NCBI GenBank assembly: GCA_036874045.1
Contig: CM072347.1
Span: forward strand, 6,140,501-6,204,500
From: Cymodocea nodosa
Taxonomy: Eukaryota; Streptophyta; Magnoliopsida; Alismatales; Cymodoceaceae
Direction of reading: 5' to 3'
Length of the DNA stretch: 64,000 bases
Shown here: positions 35,627 through 49,039 of the stretch, in pieces
Numbering within the stretch: the first letter of the stretch is position 1
How the letters are laid out: every line of letters begins with the position of its first letter
Notes under the pieces: generated by a model
Told to the model about the DNA's origin: nothing
Database searches by the model: none
Seen by the model: the letters and a program-made list of their open reading frames with translations, nothing else
Made by a program: the position numbers and the translations under genes

Positions 35627-37223
35627 TGTAGGATCGTATGGCTACACAAGAGGGAGGTGAATTGTGTATTTTTAATATTTTCTGAAATATAATTGAAACT
35701 TTAAAACACAAAAACAAGTCGAGACATTGTTTTCATAAAATTATTTTTATTCAAGGTTTCAATTACAATATACAATTCAATTCTCCTCAGAAATTGTAGA
35801 TGCAATTATATTTCGATACCATGTATCATCTAAACAATTTCAAAACTACAAACAGAGAAAACTAATTTGCGGAATTTAAAACTTTTCTCCTTGTTTGAGA
35901 TCTTTCTTCTTCTTCTTTTTCTTCTTCAGCAATTCTTCAGAGACGAATATCTTGTCTTTTCATGCTTCACCGAATTTGCTTTCTTCTGATACTTCAAATC
36001 TTCAGTGACGAAAATCTTACCTTTTTATGTTTCACTGAACTCTCTTCCACTTGAGAGATTTTCCCCAAGAAGGTGTTTTTGATCCCTGAAAAAGATTTTT
36101 CTTTTGGTGTGCAGGGATGGTTTGATCCTTGAAAAGATTTTTCATTTTGTGTGCAAGAATAAATTGATCAACAAGAATTCTATGCCTTTTATACTGTATC
36201 TTCATTTCATGCATATCCTTCACATTTAACCACTACCAGTTTTCCACTTCTCCACGTCTTTTCTTTTTCCTTCATTGAAACACACACGTTCTAACCTACG
36301 TTTATATTTCGAATTTTCTTTAATCATCAGTCTTTGATCTCTGAAAAATTTCCTACAAAATAAACTTTCTCGTCCAAAAGTTTTTCATTAGTGTAATAAG
36401 AAGTCGTTACTTTAATGTTAACTAAACGAGTAACACAAGTATATATATAACTTAACGAGTTCCTCATGTGTCATTTCATGTGACAAGTACTGTAGCTAAC
36501 TCAACGAACTAAGTCCGTGGTGTTATGCTATCTCAACGAACCATCTCCGTTGTGTTATGATAACTCAATGAACCATTTTCGTTGTGTTATGATAACTCAA
36601 GGAACCAGTAATAAACAAGTGTTTTTATAATAAGAATTTTACCACGTGCAAAAAATAACTTAAGTTTATAACACTAACCTAACGCGTTGCCTTAGTGTTC
36701 AATATAGCAACTCAACACGTTTAGTTATGTTAACTTAACGAGTTAAACATGTGCACCTCACGTGATATAATACAACATTCGTAACTTATAATTTCACCAC
36801 GTGTATAACACTAACTTAACGAGTTCGTCTCTTCTTTTACTCACTAACTTAACGAGTTATCACGTGACCTATTTTAACCTTTAAGCCTCTAACTTAACGA
36901 GTTCTCACGTGACCTCTATACAAACAAAACTCTAACTTAATGAGTTGTCTAAACGTGCACTGTTCATGATACAGAAGATATAACATTAAAACATATCATG
37001 CTTTTCAATAAAAACACACGTTAACTTAACGTTTAGCTAAACGAGAAATTAATGCAACGAAACGACTAGATATTAACTTCAGATCCAATACAAACAAGTA
37101 TTTATATCAGTAATTTTTTTCTATATTAATTGATGATTTTAATTTCTTTTCATAAGCAATAGTAATTGAGCAAATATGATTATTTTCATTCAGCACACAT
37201 CATCAAAACAAAAATACTCAACA
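35627..37223 (-). repeat. Copia C 3' LTR (left copy)
   Basis: 1.6-kb LTR with five CACGTG G-boxes at 36643, 36759, 36798, 36861 and 36906, interleaved with AACTTAACGAGTT motifs. The TATA box is GCCTTTTATA (36184-36193, minus strand). The polypurine tract abuts its right end. Confidence 0.95.
36184..36193 (-). promoter_or_regulatory. Copia C LTR TATA box
   Basis: TATAAAAGGC on the element strand, conserved at the same LTR position in the right copy (45650-45659), in Copia D (54315-54324) and in Copia A (23613-23622). The G-box cluster lies 450-730 bp upstream in element direction. Confidence 0.75.
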
Positions 37224-37854
37224 ATCTCCCCCTTTTTGATGATGACAAAACCATATTAAATCAATTATGAAATATGTTTAACTCAACAAAGCACCTTCAT
37301 TGGGTTAACTTTTAATTCAACAAACTTGTTTGTTGACTTAAGTTCACTTAAGCTTATTTCTATTGTTTGTGTAAATTTTACCTCTTAGAACTAAAACTCT
37401 CAGATGTCAATAATTATATAAGTATCGGTTTTCTAATTATCATGTGTTAGATTACAATAACCATTTAAATAGCATCTCCTTTTATAATATATATATGCAA
37501 TTAAGATCATAATCATCTTTTTATAATATTTCTCCCACTTTTTCTCATTAATCAAAAAGATAATTATAGAGAATATATATATGTATATAAGAGAATTACA
37601 ACAATGATTTCTGTAAATAAGAATAATAATTGAAGACATTTACAGAAAAATGTATTGTTCAATGAATCAAACAAGTAATACAAACTTTACATTTTGTATT
37701 CAGAAACAAACAAAAACAGTTATCGACCCCTCCTAAGTATATCACTTATAACATTACATATTTTATCTCCTAAATGCCTAATATCATTTCTGATGTCGTT
37801 AAGCACTACATCTAAGTCAGGAGGTAGCTGGGTTTGCTGTTCTGCTTGAACTGA

Positions 37855-40011
37855 ATAACTTTGTTGTTGTTGTTGTATATGGTTTGTATTAGGTTGTTGT
37901 TGTTGTTGTCATTGAGGTTTATGCATGGCTTGGAATTTTTGCAAATCTTTGACACTAAATGCTCTCATGCCTTTAGTTTCAAAGGGCCAGTCAGATAAAG
38001 TCAATTGGCTTGCAATGATTCTACATACAGCATCACCATAAAATAACTTTGAACTCATATGCTATAGTTGAGACATAAAAACATCAAACCAATTTATTTG
38101 AATTCTATTCAACAGGCCATAAGTTGCATATAAACAGCTTCTACTGACTTCCAAATTGTGTCCAACTCTCTGAAATAAATTTGCATGCAATATATTTGCA
38201 ATAAACCTTGCCTCTGCATTCAGATTTTCCATTAATCTCATTTCAGAATATACATTTGGAATTTTTGATAAAGACTGAATGTTTCATTCCAGTTATCTTA
38301 TTATGTCAAATCTATTGGTAACAACAACACCTTCATTTTTTAATCCTAAAACTTCAAAAATTAACTCAAGAGACAATATAAACTCTTATTCATTTATTTG
38401 AGTTTTCAGAAAATTTCCATTCTTGACCAGATTGCTATAAAAAGCTGCAATAAGCTTTGTGTATTGCTTCCATTTCGTTCCTACTGGCAAGAATTTAAGG
38501 AGGCCTTGAAACTCAAACAGATCTCTTATTTCCATCAAATTTTTGAATTTTATTGGACAAGCATGTAGAATCTGACAAGTAATCAGATTATTGTATTTCT
38601 GTAATGCTTCTTCAGATCTAAAATGAATTGCATTACTTTGAATTTTTAATATTGTACACAAAAAAGGTGATACCTGAAGCCGTGATTCAGAGTTTAATTC
38701 ATCTTCAGGAACCTCTTCTTTAAAATGAATGTCATGTTGTTCCTCTTCCAAAATATTATCTTGAAGCTGCTCAGGTAAGCTTGATTCTTCAGCTTCAACA
38801 GTGTTAGGAACATTGTCAATATGCTCAACATTCATCTGTTCAGTCTCTATAGAATGTTCAGAGTACAATTTTTTCACAAATTCTACAGCCGGTGTATCTA
38901 TCTGTAATTGTTCATTTTGTTCAACAGATAATTCCATGGATTCATGCTGCGAATTCTCAGACTTTGCTTCTATAGATTCCGTAGAAGGCTGGTTAACTTT
39001 TAGCTCTTCTAGAGTCTTAACAATTTCAATATCTGCTACTCCAGACAATTCAGCCTTTGAACTAGTTACTGCTTCAACATTGTCAATTATATTTGCAATA
39101 ACTTGTTCAATGTCAGGTGCCTGATGCTATGATTTGTCAATTTCTGCATCATCAGGACTTGTACTAATAGAAAAACTTGAGCTCATATTTGACTTGGATT
39201 TCTTCTCAAGTTTTCTAGCAAGGGAAAATAAAGTCTCATTATCTTCATCAGTTTCAGTGTGTTCGGAACTGATGAGTTTATCAGATGCACAATAAGGTAC
39301 AATGTCTAGACATACATTGTCCTTTGGAAATAAATTTTCATTTGATTTTCCTTTTTCAAAAGACTTTGTTTCCTTAGACATAATTTTTCTGACTTTCCTT
39401 CTTAAATAACATTTTTGTTTCTCCTTTTCAAGTATTGCTGTTTTCTTTTCAAATTGCTCCATAAAAGTTTTCTGCTTTAATTCTTCTAAGGCACTTTCTA
39501 TTGCAACGGCCTTTCGAAGACTGTCAACTTTTGTTTTGTCTACAGCAATATCTGATTCTACTTGTTTTGAATATAAAGGAGTAGGGATAGCTGATTCATG
39601 CTCTTCCTCAAATGCATGTAGTCTTGTACTGTTTGTAGGAGTTTGAGGAGTTCTATTTAATGAACCTACACCTTTTTCCAAGTATTTTACATACTATTCC
39701 AAAAATGCAATCTCAACACATTTCATTCTGTATTCTCTATCAAATTTACTATGAATACCCATGTATGTAATATTTGCATCAGTATGTTGAAGTTCTTGTC
39801 TAACTTCATCTAATATTCCTTGAGGAAAGAAGTAATCTCTATAAAGTTCTGCTAACCTTTTGTCCACTCGAAATATTTTCTTGAACCAAGTACATGGAAC
39901 TTCATCATTCTCTATTTCTTTTCCTTTTGCATCTCTTCTGCTTTCACCTTTTCCTCTCCCACGACCTTTGTAGAACTCGGAGACCATCGTCGCAGGTTGT
40001 AATAGCAACAA
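37855..40011 (-). mobile_element. Copia C extra 3' ORF region
   Basis: Same layout as in Copia A: RG-rich start (YKGRGRGKG near 39960-39990), a KIFRVDKRLAELYRDYFF segment, an acidic middle part, and a C-terminal domain (about 38000-38640) with LLEFQ/FEFQGLLKFL and ILHACPIKFKNL segments. A Gln-rich tail is encoded by CAA repeats near 37860-37910. Role unknown; it is not envelope-like in any visible feature. Fossil with a few breaks. Confidence 0.8.
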
Positions 40012-40014
40012 GCG

Positions 40015-41575
40015 AGAAAGATTTTCTTGACAAAGTTTACGAATAACCTAAGACCCCGTGTAATAAGTGTTTAAATAGGGTTTTTAGGTGTATAACTCAA
40101 CGTGAAGAGAAGTCGGGTTTAAAAATTAAATAAATATTGAATAAAGTTTATTCAATCAAAGTACCCGAAATATTCAAGTATAACTCGTTGAGTTAACCAA
40201 CCTGACGAGTAAAACGCTGTCTAGAGGCAGTTTTACACGTTACCTTATCTAACATAACGTCTAGTTAGTACACTTAAAACAATTTTCGTATGCTTCCAAC
40301 TGAAACGTTTTGAAAACAACACACATGCTAAACTTAACATTATCTTGAGAACATTGTAAACTATTTGAACATTTTGTCCTTTGAATCTAAAATAGTTTAT
40401 TTGTCTTTTTAAATTATTTCATCAAGATTTTAAGAGGACATTAATTCAGATTAACTAAGATTTGTATTTTAAATTATATTAATCTGTTTTTGACATTTTT
40501 AATGCTCCCCCTACAAATATACTTCAAATATATTCAATCAAAATACAAAATATACTTGTAGTGACAATAGATGTTAAGTATAACTATACTTTTACATTTT
40601 CTTTTTAGAGACTTCCATTTTCCTGACATCATCAAAAATGATTTCCAGAATCAATTCCTACTGTATATGAATCAAAACACAACTTTGAACTCAATTCGAT
40701 TAATTCAAGGAGAATAAAAGAATGTATCTCAAATAAACGTTTTCAAAAGTACTAATGTTGATTCAATAAATCAGTAGTCATATTGGTATAAACTATATGC
40801 GATTCAAAGATATCTTTAATTAATGAAACAACTTTTTCTTTTCAAAATAGTAAATATTGATAATTTTCTTTAAAAGTTAGTTTGAAAAGCTTGAATCATA
40901 CAAGAGCTTTCTAATGTACCCGTGTAATGAGCTCTCAATCAACAATCCCAAATCTAATCAGGATCTTAGGTTGCCAGAATTAAAGAATCCTTTTTCAGGA
41001 CAACAATCCTTACATACCTATCTGCTCAAGTACAAAAGGCTCGTGATCAAACTGATCAATAAACTCTCAAAGATTTTTACTTTGTAAGCACTTTTCATTT
41101 TAAGCATAGTATATATGTATTCCATTAATACAGATGCAATAAAACACAAATCTCATACAATTTTTACTTCTATGATTGTACTGAGAATATGAATCAGTTT
41201 CAATAAGCTTATACTTTTGATTAACAGTTTAAGATGAGTTACATATAACTTATTCTACAAGTTTAATCAATTAAGTCAAATTTATGCATGATCATATGCA
41301 TTTTCCTTGATTCAAAGAAAACATTTAATCAAAATTTTAGAATGTCAGAAGTATTTAATGTTTTTCATTTACACTTCCACTTAAAATCGTAAAAACTATT
41401 AAAATTGATAAACTACTTAAAATTAATAAGATACTACTATGATTTTATAATAAATACATAGTATCTTAAGCAGCAATTTAGATATTACTTTAGATATTTA
41501 TAATAAGTATATAATATCTATGAGGTGAACAACATCATCAATAATATTTATCTTTTTATGCAGAGTTTAAGCATT
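40015..41575 (-). other. Copia C non-coding linker
   Basis: Corresponds to the linkers of Copia A and D. It holds the internal purine tract (GCTCCCCCTACA on the plus strand, near 40504) and, close to the 3' ORF start, the ACTCGTTGAGTTAACC motif (near 40183). Confidence 0.75.
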
Positions 41576-42600
41576 TTACACATCACATAACCTACAAATA
41601 CCTAAATTTAATCTAATGTTGCAGAATGTATTTTTGTCTAGAGGTTTTGTAAATATATCAGCTAATTGATTTTTACTAGACACAAATTCTAATTTAATTT
41701 TTCCTTTAATTACGTTATCTCTTAGAAAATGATGTCTAACCTTTATATGCTTTGCTCTTGAATGTAATACAGGATTTTTGGAAAGATTTATTGCAAAACT
41801 ACTGTCACAATAAATCTCAGTTGTATCATAAGATAATCCAAAATCTTCTAAAGTTTGCCTTATCCAAAGAATCTGAGTGCAACACAGTGCAGCAGCAACA
41901 TATTCAGCTTCTGTAGTAGAAAGTGCTACACAGTTTTGCTTTTTACTAAACCATGACACCAAATTATTTCCCAATAATTGACATGTGCCACTGGTACTCT
42001 TTCTATCAGATTTAGATCCTGCATAATCAACATCAGTATATCCTATAAGATCTATTGAACTATCCTTAGAATAATACAGTTTGAAATTTTTAGTTCCTTG
42101 TATATATCTAAATATTCTTTTAACTGCAATTAAGTGCGATTCCTTAGGATTAGATTGAAATCTAGCAGAAACACACACAGCAAGCATAATATCAGGTCTA
42201 CTAGCAGTCAAATAAAGTAAAGAACCAATCATACTTCTGTATTTTCTTTGATCTATAGATTTTCCTATGTCATCAATATCTAACTTTAAAGTAGTACTCA
42301 TAGGAGTTCCTTGAATCCTTGTATCATTAAAATTAAATTTCTTAAGCATTTCATCTACATATTTTTCCTGATTTAAAAATATACCTTTATCCATTTATGA
42401 CACTCAGCAAATTAAATCCTAGGTTTTCTACATATAGTACATTCGAAATAACACAAGTAGGAGTTATTTGAAAATTGCCCATACCTATAATTTTATCTTT
42501 GCTTTTGTTTCCAAATGTTACACTTCCTTTCATGGTATTTGTAAAATTTTGTAATAGACTTTTTTGTCCGGTCATGTGACTTGACACTCCACTGTCCAAG
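41576..42600 (-). mobile_element. Copia C protease and RT-end/RNase H region
   Basis: RNase H with TASRPDIMLAVCVSARFQ, ALSTTEAEYVAAALC, CDSSFAINLSKN and NQLADIFTKPLD (41576-42394). Protease with SGVSSHMTGQKSLL (about 42400-42599). Ty1/Copia, same wording as Copia D. Confidence 0.85.
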
Positions 42601-42614
42601 ATCCATTTTGATGT

Positions 42615-44892
42615 TGTTTTCTCCTACAACACAAATTAAGAAAAACTTTTTCTTGGTACCCAATGTTGTCGAGGACCAAGTTCATTAAACGCATATTTCT
42701 TCTTTTTGTTTAAAAATAGTTTAACATTATCATTTATATTCTTATTAGTTGTAAGTACTATTGATTTATCATTAGCTTCATACTCACAAATTGCATTATT
42801 GCTTTTGCAATCATTCTTTTGTTTTCAGATGTAGTATAATCAAGACCAAACATATTTTTATCAGATGTTAATTTATTTTGGTCATGCTTATACATTTCTG
42901 TAAGTTTATACCAAGATTTTGTACTTGTATTAACACTTTCCGTACATACAAAATCTTTTTTTACACAAGAATTTTTTGTTTTATCACATGCAAAACGAGT
43001 AATTGGTCTAATACTAGTGTATTGAATTACTTGCTTAGGTTTCTGAATTTTTAGTTTACTACAATTGTCTGAAATTTTAGAAACATTAGAAACTTAATTT
43101 CCAGAATAAGAAACAAGATTTTTAGAAACATTTATAGTCATGTTAGAAGTACAATTTGACAAATCACATTGATTTATATTATTACTGCATGATTCATCCC
43201 TTGAAGTACCTACTTCTACATATTTATTACCTTGTTTCATAATAAAAGGAATTTTAGTCTTAGATTTACTTGAACTGTAACTAATAAATCCTTTATAGGC
43301 TTGAGATTCAGGATATTCAGGATAATCAAATCCTAAGCCAAATTTATAAGACACCGCAGGGGTACTAGTTAGTTTGTCTAACTTAGTTTGACTTAAATTC
43401 CATTTCTCAAAGGTAGAATTTAAATCTTGCTCTCTCAGTTTTAATTTTTCTATCTCTAATTCAAGTTCATTTATATTGTTTCTCAACATTTCATTTTCAA
43501 ATTCTATCTTTAATTTTTCAGCATTTATATTCTGTATTTGTTCATGCAAGATACATTCATTAAATCTAAATTTTTGCAAATCTCTAGCATGATTTTCATT
43601 ATCACATTTAAAGTTTTCTAAAGTAGTAGACAGGAAACAATTTTCTTCTTCCATAATGGATGAAGATTTTCTAATATTCTTATTTTCCAGTTTACATACT
43701 TTAAGTTTTTGTAATAATGCATGATAAGCACATAATAATTCATCAAAGTTGAAATCTGAATGACTTTCAAGATCAGATACTACCTCAGACTCATCTGCCA
43801 TGAAGTACACATGAGCAACGTCTTCTAACTCTTGTTCTCCTTCTGAATGTGAAGATTTTGATGCTGATTCCTTAGATTTAGACTCTTCAGACGTATCATC
43901 GCAAGTGACCTTCAAAGCCTTTTTCTTGTAAAACTTTTTCTGAGTTTTCTGAGCCGTCTTCTTCTGATTTGTCCTACTTTGCTTTTCATTTTTCCTCATA
44001 GGACAATCTGGAGAAAGATGTCTAGGTTTCTTACAGTTGTAACATACATACTTTTTGGATGAAGAATTCTTGTCATTCAATGATTTTGACATTGAGGGTT
44101 TATCATTTTTGTTCCTTTGTTGTTTCCTAGTTTCCATGCTTTCTTGAATTTCCTAGTCAGCAAAATCAAATCCTCGTTAGAATCAGTAGATATATCAGAA
44201 TCTGAATTAATTTCGAAGGCTATTTCTTTCTTCATTTTTAGTTTGTTGTGACTTAGTGATTCATTTAATTGAACTTCATAAGCTGTTAAATTTCCTATAA
44301 GTTCATTCATAGTATAAACATTTAAATCACGTGATTCCTCAATTAATGTTATTTTCTGAGACCATTTAGAACTTAGGGATCTGAGAATTTTCCTCATCAA
44401 ATCCTTCTGTTCAAAATTCTTTCCTAAACATTTTAAAGAGTTTATGATATCAAGAAATCTGGAAAACATCTCAGAAATATTTTCGTCTTCATGCATCTTA
44501 AAGAGTTCATACTTATGAATCAACATGTTTATTTTTGTCTCTTTAACTTGAGAAGTACCTTCATGTGGAACTTCTAATGCATGCCACACCTCATAAGCAG
44601 ATTTATATGCCGACACTTTACTGAACTGTACATAACTCAATGTACAGATTAAAATATTTAAGCCTTTAGCATTCAGAGTTTCATTTTCTTTTTCAGTAAT
44701 TGTCCAAGTATTATAAGGGGTAGTTAACAGAGTATATGGTTTAGAAATGATGAACCACAATTTATGATCTATACTTTGAAGAAAAATAGTCATCCTATAT
44801 TTCCAATATTCAAAATGTATTCCATCAAATAAAGGAGGATGCTTAAGATTTTGGCCTTCATATAAAGAAAAATTACCATTTCCAGTAGCCAT
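42615..44892 (-). mobile_element. Copia C gag region
   Basis: Opens at the right with MATGNGNFSLYEGQNL and FEYWKYRM. It has the zinc knuckle CYNCKKPRHLSPDC (CX2CX4HX4C, near 44010-44050) and a long coiled-coil region (about 43300-43750). Then comes an Asn/Ser-rich end. Better preserved than in Copia A. Confidence 0.88.
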
Positions 44893-45078
44893 TTTACCTT
44901 AGATTTTTCAACCTATTTGATTTTAAACAGTCTAAAAACTTTAAAATAATTTGAGCCTTAAATCAATAAAGTTAAACGTATGCTTAGATATTAATTTATG
45001 TTTAAAAACAAGGAAGGTAGAATAAGCAATGATATTAAATAAGTTGGTATCGATTTTATATCAAAGATTATTAACAAA

Positions 45079-45090
45079 GCTCTGATACCA
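45079..45090 (-). promoter_or_regulatory. Copia C primer binding site (initiator Met tRNA)
   Basis: GCTCTGATACCA on the plus strand, i.e. TGGTATCAGAGC on the element strand, two bases from the LTR at 45093. Confidence 0.95.
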
Positions 45091-45092
45091 CA

Positions 45093-46686
45093 TGTAGGAT
45101 CGTATGGCTACACAAGAGGGAGGTGAATTGTGTATTTTTAATATTTTCTGAAATATAATTGAAACTTTAAAACACAAAAACAAGTCGAGACATTATTTTC
45201 ATAAAATCATTTTTATTCAAGGTTTCAATTACAATATACAATTCAATTCTCCTTAGAAATTATAGATGCAATTATATTTCGATACCATGTATCATCTAAA
45301 CAATTTCATAACTACAAACAGAGAAAACTAATTTACGGAATTTAAAACTTTTCTCCCTGTTTGAGATCTTTCTTCTTCTTCTTTTTCTTCTTCAGCAATT
45401 CTTCAGTGATGAATATCTTGTCTTTTCATGCGTCACCAAATTTGCTTTCTTTTGATACTTCAAATCTTTCGTGACGAAAATCTTACCTTTTTATGTTTCA
45501 CTAAACTTTCTTCCACTTGAGAGATTTTCCCCAAGAAGGTGTTTTTGATCCCTGAAAAAGATTTTTCTTTTGGTGTGTAGGGATGGTTTGATCCTTGAAA
45601 AGATTTTTCATTTGGTGTGCAAGGATAAATTGATCAACGAGAATTCTATGCCTTTTATACTGTATCTTCATTTCATGCATATCCTTCACGTTTAACCACT
45701 ACTAGTTTTCCACTTCTCCATGTCTTTTCTTTTTCCTTCATCGAAACACACACGTTCTAACCCACGTTTATATTTCGAATTTTCTTTAATCATCAGTCTT
45801 GGATCTCTGAAAAATTTCCTACAAAATAAACTTTCTCGTCCAAAAGTTTTTCATTAGTGTAATAAGAAGTCGTTACTTTAATGTTAACTAAACGAGTAAC
45901 ACAAGTATATATATAACTTAACGAGTTCCTCATGTGCCATTTTACGTGACAAGTACTGTAGCTAACTCAATGAACTAAGTCTGTGGTGTTATGCTATCTC
46001 AACAAACCATCTCTGTTGTGTTATGATAACTCAACGAACCATTTCTGTTGTGTTATGATAACTCAACGAACTAGTAATAAACAAATGTTTTTATAATAAG
46101 AATTTTACCACGTGCAAAAAATAACAACTTAAGTTTATAACACTAACCTAACGTGTTGCCTTAGTGTTCAATATAGCAACTCAACACGTTTAGTTATGTT
46201 AACTTAACGAGTTAAACATGTGCACCTCAGGTGATACCATACAACATTCGTAACTTATAATTTCACCACGTGTATAACTTAACGAGTTCGTCGCTTCTTT
46301 TACTCACTAACTTAACGTATTATCACGTGACCTATTTTAACCTTTAAGCCTCTAACTTAACTAGTTCTCACGTGACCTCTATACAAACAGAACTCTAACT
46401 TAATGAGTTGTCTAAACGTGCACTATTCATGATACAGAAGATATAATATTAAAACATATCATGCTTTTCAATAAAAACACACGTTAACTTAACGTTTAGC
46501 TAAATGAGAAATTAATGCAACGAAACGACTAGATATTAACTTCAGATCCAATACAGACAAGTATTTATATCAGTAAGCTTTTTCTGTATTAATTGATGAT
46601 TTTAATTTCTTTTCACAAGCAATAGTAATTGAGCAAATATGATTATTTTCATTCAGCACACATCATCAAAACAAAAATACTCAACA
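45093..46686 (-). repeat. Copia C 5' LTR (right copy)
   Basis: Pairs with 35627-37223, ends ACTCAACA and is followed by TTTAG. Most of the G-box and AACTTAACGAGTT motifs are kept. Confidence 0.95.
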
Positions 46687-47229
46687 TTTAGTATATCACG
46701 TGAGATGCACATGTTTAACTCGTTAAGTTAGCATAACTGTACACGTTGAGTTACATGAATACACACTAAGGTAATGCGTTATGTTAGCGACTTATTTCTT
46801 TATTGCACGTGTTTTATAGTTAAATCAACGAAGTAAGTCCGTTGAGTTATCTGTAACTCTACGGACCATTTATTTTCTAATATGCCACTATAGCAGTTAT
46901 AAAAACAGGACATTAGAAGGAAAACCATGATTGCACATATCACGCAGGAATTCACTCGTGGAAGGGGGAAGAAATCACCATCGTTGATATGAATGAAGGA
47001 AATCCAACCGATCATCTAAGCAGAGCAGTTACCACTAAAGAAATATAAAAGAAAAGGAGAAAAGACGAAGAAGTGTGTGTGTGCGAAGGAGGACAAACCG
47101 AGCTATCTACAGGCAGCGTCGGAAGTTCCCTGAAGTTCCACACCAACCATCACCACCACCACCATAATCACCAACCATCAGAGGTTTGTGAGGATACTTT
47201 CCTGATGTCGAGTCGATTCCGAGCCAAAC
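46687..47229 (+). repeat. Gypsy 1 3' LTR, right part
   Basis: Resumes the Gypsy LTR exactly at the TTTAG duplication and follows 27245-27745 (TATCACGTGAGATGCAC, TGCGTTATGTTAGC, CGATTCCGAGCCAAACA). It includes a TATA-like AATATAAAAG (47041-47050). The homology stops at about 47229, where Gypsy 2 pol sequence begins. Confidence 0.9.
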
Positions 47230-47817
47230 AAATTACAAGGAAGCATTTTTCAGACTTAAAACTAGCTTAATTTCAACTCCTATAATTGAAGCACCTGATT
47301 GGAGCCATCCATTTGAATTAATATGCGATGCATCTGATTTTGCTGTAGGAGTAGTGTTGGGACAGAAGATAGAAAAATCTCCTAGAGTGATTCATTATGC
47401 AAGCAAAACCTTAGATGATACTCAAGTTAATTACACAACTACTATAAAAGAACTATTAGCTGTTGTGTTTGCTTTAGAGAAGTTTAGATCATATCTGATT
47501 GGAGCTAAAGTAATAGTATACACAGATCATTCAGCTTTAAAACACCTAATAGCAAAAAAAGAGACTAAGCCTAGATTGATCCGATGGATATTATTATTAC
47601 AAGAATTGATTTAGAAATTAAAGATAAAAAAGGTTGTGAGAATGTAGTAGCATATCATTTATCAAGATTACAAATAGAAATATCAAATATTGAAATTAAG
47701 GATAATTTTCCTGATGATGAATTAATGACCATCAAAACAATACCTTAGTATGTAGACATAGTTAATTACTTAGTTACTGGTTTAACACCTAAGGATTGGA
47801 ATAGATAGGATAAGAAA

Positions 47818-49039
47818 TTGTTTTTCTCAAGAGTAAAATATTACTATTGGGAAGACCTATACTTATTTAAGAAATGTCCTAATCTAGTTTTAAGGAGGTG
47901 TGTTCCAGAAACTGAATATCAAAGCATATTGTCTTTCTGTCATGACCAAGCGTGTGGAGGGCATTTTGGTTCAGGGAAAACTACTGCAAAAATTCTACAA
48001 TGTAGATTTTATTGGCCAACACTATTCAAAGATGCTCATAAATATTACTTAAGTTGTTTAAGATGTCAACAAATAGGAAGAATATCAAAGAGGAATATGA
48101 TGCCTTTTAATCCTATTGTTGAGGTTGAAATCTTTGATGTATGGGGAATAGATTTTATGGGTCTATTTCCTATGTCTAATCAATTTAATTATATATTGTT
48201 GGGGGTGGATTATGTATCTAAATGGATAGAAGCTATTCCTACAAAAACTAATGACAACAAAGTGGTAATACATTTCATAAGAACCAATATAATTGCCAGA
48301 TTTGGAATACTTAAAGTTATTATTAGTGATAGAGGAACTCATTTCTGTAATAGAAGTTTTGAAGCCTTAATGAAGAAATATAGAGTAAACCTCAAAATTG
48401 CAACATCATATCATCTGCAAACAAGTGGACAAGTAGAAAGTGTCAACAAACAAATTAAGTTAATCTTAAAAAAAGTAGTAAATCCTATTAGAACAGATTG
48501 GGCTAATAGGTTGATAGATGCACTTTGGGCTTATAGAACTGCTTATAAGGCAAGCTTAAGTATGTTACATTTTAAGCTAGTATATGGAAAAAGTTGTCAT
48601 TTACTAGTTGAAATTGAACATAAAGCTTATTGGGCATTAAAAACTCTGAACACTAATTTAAATCAAGTTGTTGAAAATAGGAAAATCCAATTGATTGAAT
48701 TAGAAGAATTCAGGAATGAAGCTTATTCAAAAACTGTAAGAGAAAATGAAGTTCTGGCATGATAGGAAAATTATTCCAAAAACCTTTGAAATAGGACAAG
48801 AAGTATATCTTTACATGACTAGACTCCATAACCATCTAGGAAAATTAAGATGTAGATGGGCAAGACCTTACATAGTTCGAAATATTTATCCCTATGGAAT
48901 TATTGAGATTGAAAATCCTAAAAATCAGAATATATTTAAAGTAAATGGACAAAGACTTAGACTTATTTTGAAAATACCAAAAAGTTCTTTTGGAATTATT
49001 GAAGAAGTAAGAGTAAAGGACTACTCAAGCTTTACTTAG
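47818..49039 (+). mobile_element. Gypsy 2 integrase region
   Basis: Zinc-binding side with HDQACGGHFGSGKTTAKI and CLRCQQIGRISKRN. Core with VWGIDFMGLFPMSNQ, VDYVSKWIEAIP and SDRGTHFCNRSFEAL. C-terminal HNHLGKLRCRWARPYIV. Typical Athila/Ty3 integrase; only a couple of breaks are visible. Confidence 0.9.

Larger units (their letters stand above)
35627..46686 (-). mobile_element. Copia element C (SIRE/Maximus lineage), nested in the Gypsy 1 LTR, broken
   Basis: 11.1-kb minus-strand element with LTRs at 35627-37223 and 45093-46686 and a perfect 5-bp duplication TTTAG (35622-35626 and 46687-46691). The flanking sequence, read across the insertion, rejoins the uninterrupted Gypsy LTR at 27235-27260. 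Parts seen: LTR, iMet primer site, gag with coiled coil, protease, an RT end plus RNase H, linker, 3' ORF, polypurine tract, LTR. It is about 2 kb shorter than Copia A, and an integrase was not recognised, so it is probably non-autonomous. By eye its LTRs differ at about 3% of sites compared (8 of about 280), making it younger than Copia A. Several breaks. Confidence 0.95.
26789..47229 (+). mobile_element. Gypsy 1 (Athila-like), broken, split by Copia C
   Basis: A plus-strand Ty3/Gypsy element. Its LTRs start TGTTTAGAATGA at 26789 and 35172. Parts in order: LTR, Asp-tRNA-like primer site, gag with zinc knuckle, protease, reverse transcriptase, RNase H, integrase, motif-rich spacer, extra 3' ORF (N-terminal part), LTR. 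The right LTR is split by Copia C (35627-46686), resumes at 46687 and ends at about 47229 in a junction with Gypsy 2. IDYRKLNAMTRKDHFPLPF and FMDDF in RT and LADRSIRYPRG in protease are Athila-type wording. About ten or more breaks in the coding part. Confidence 0.9.
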
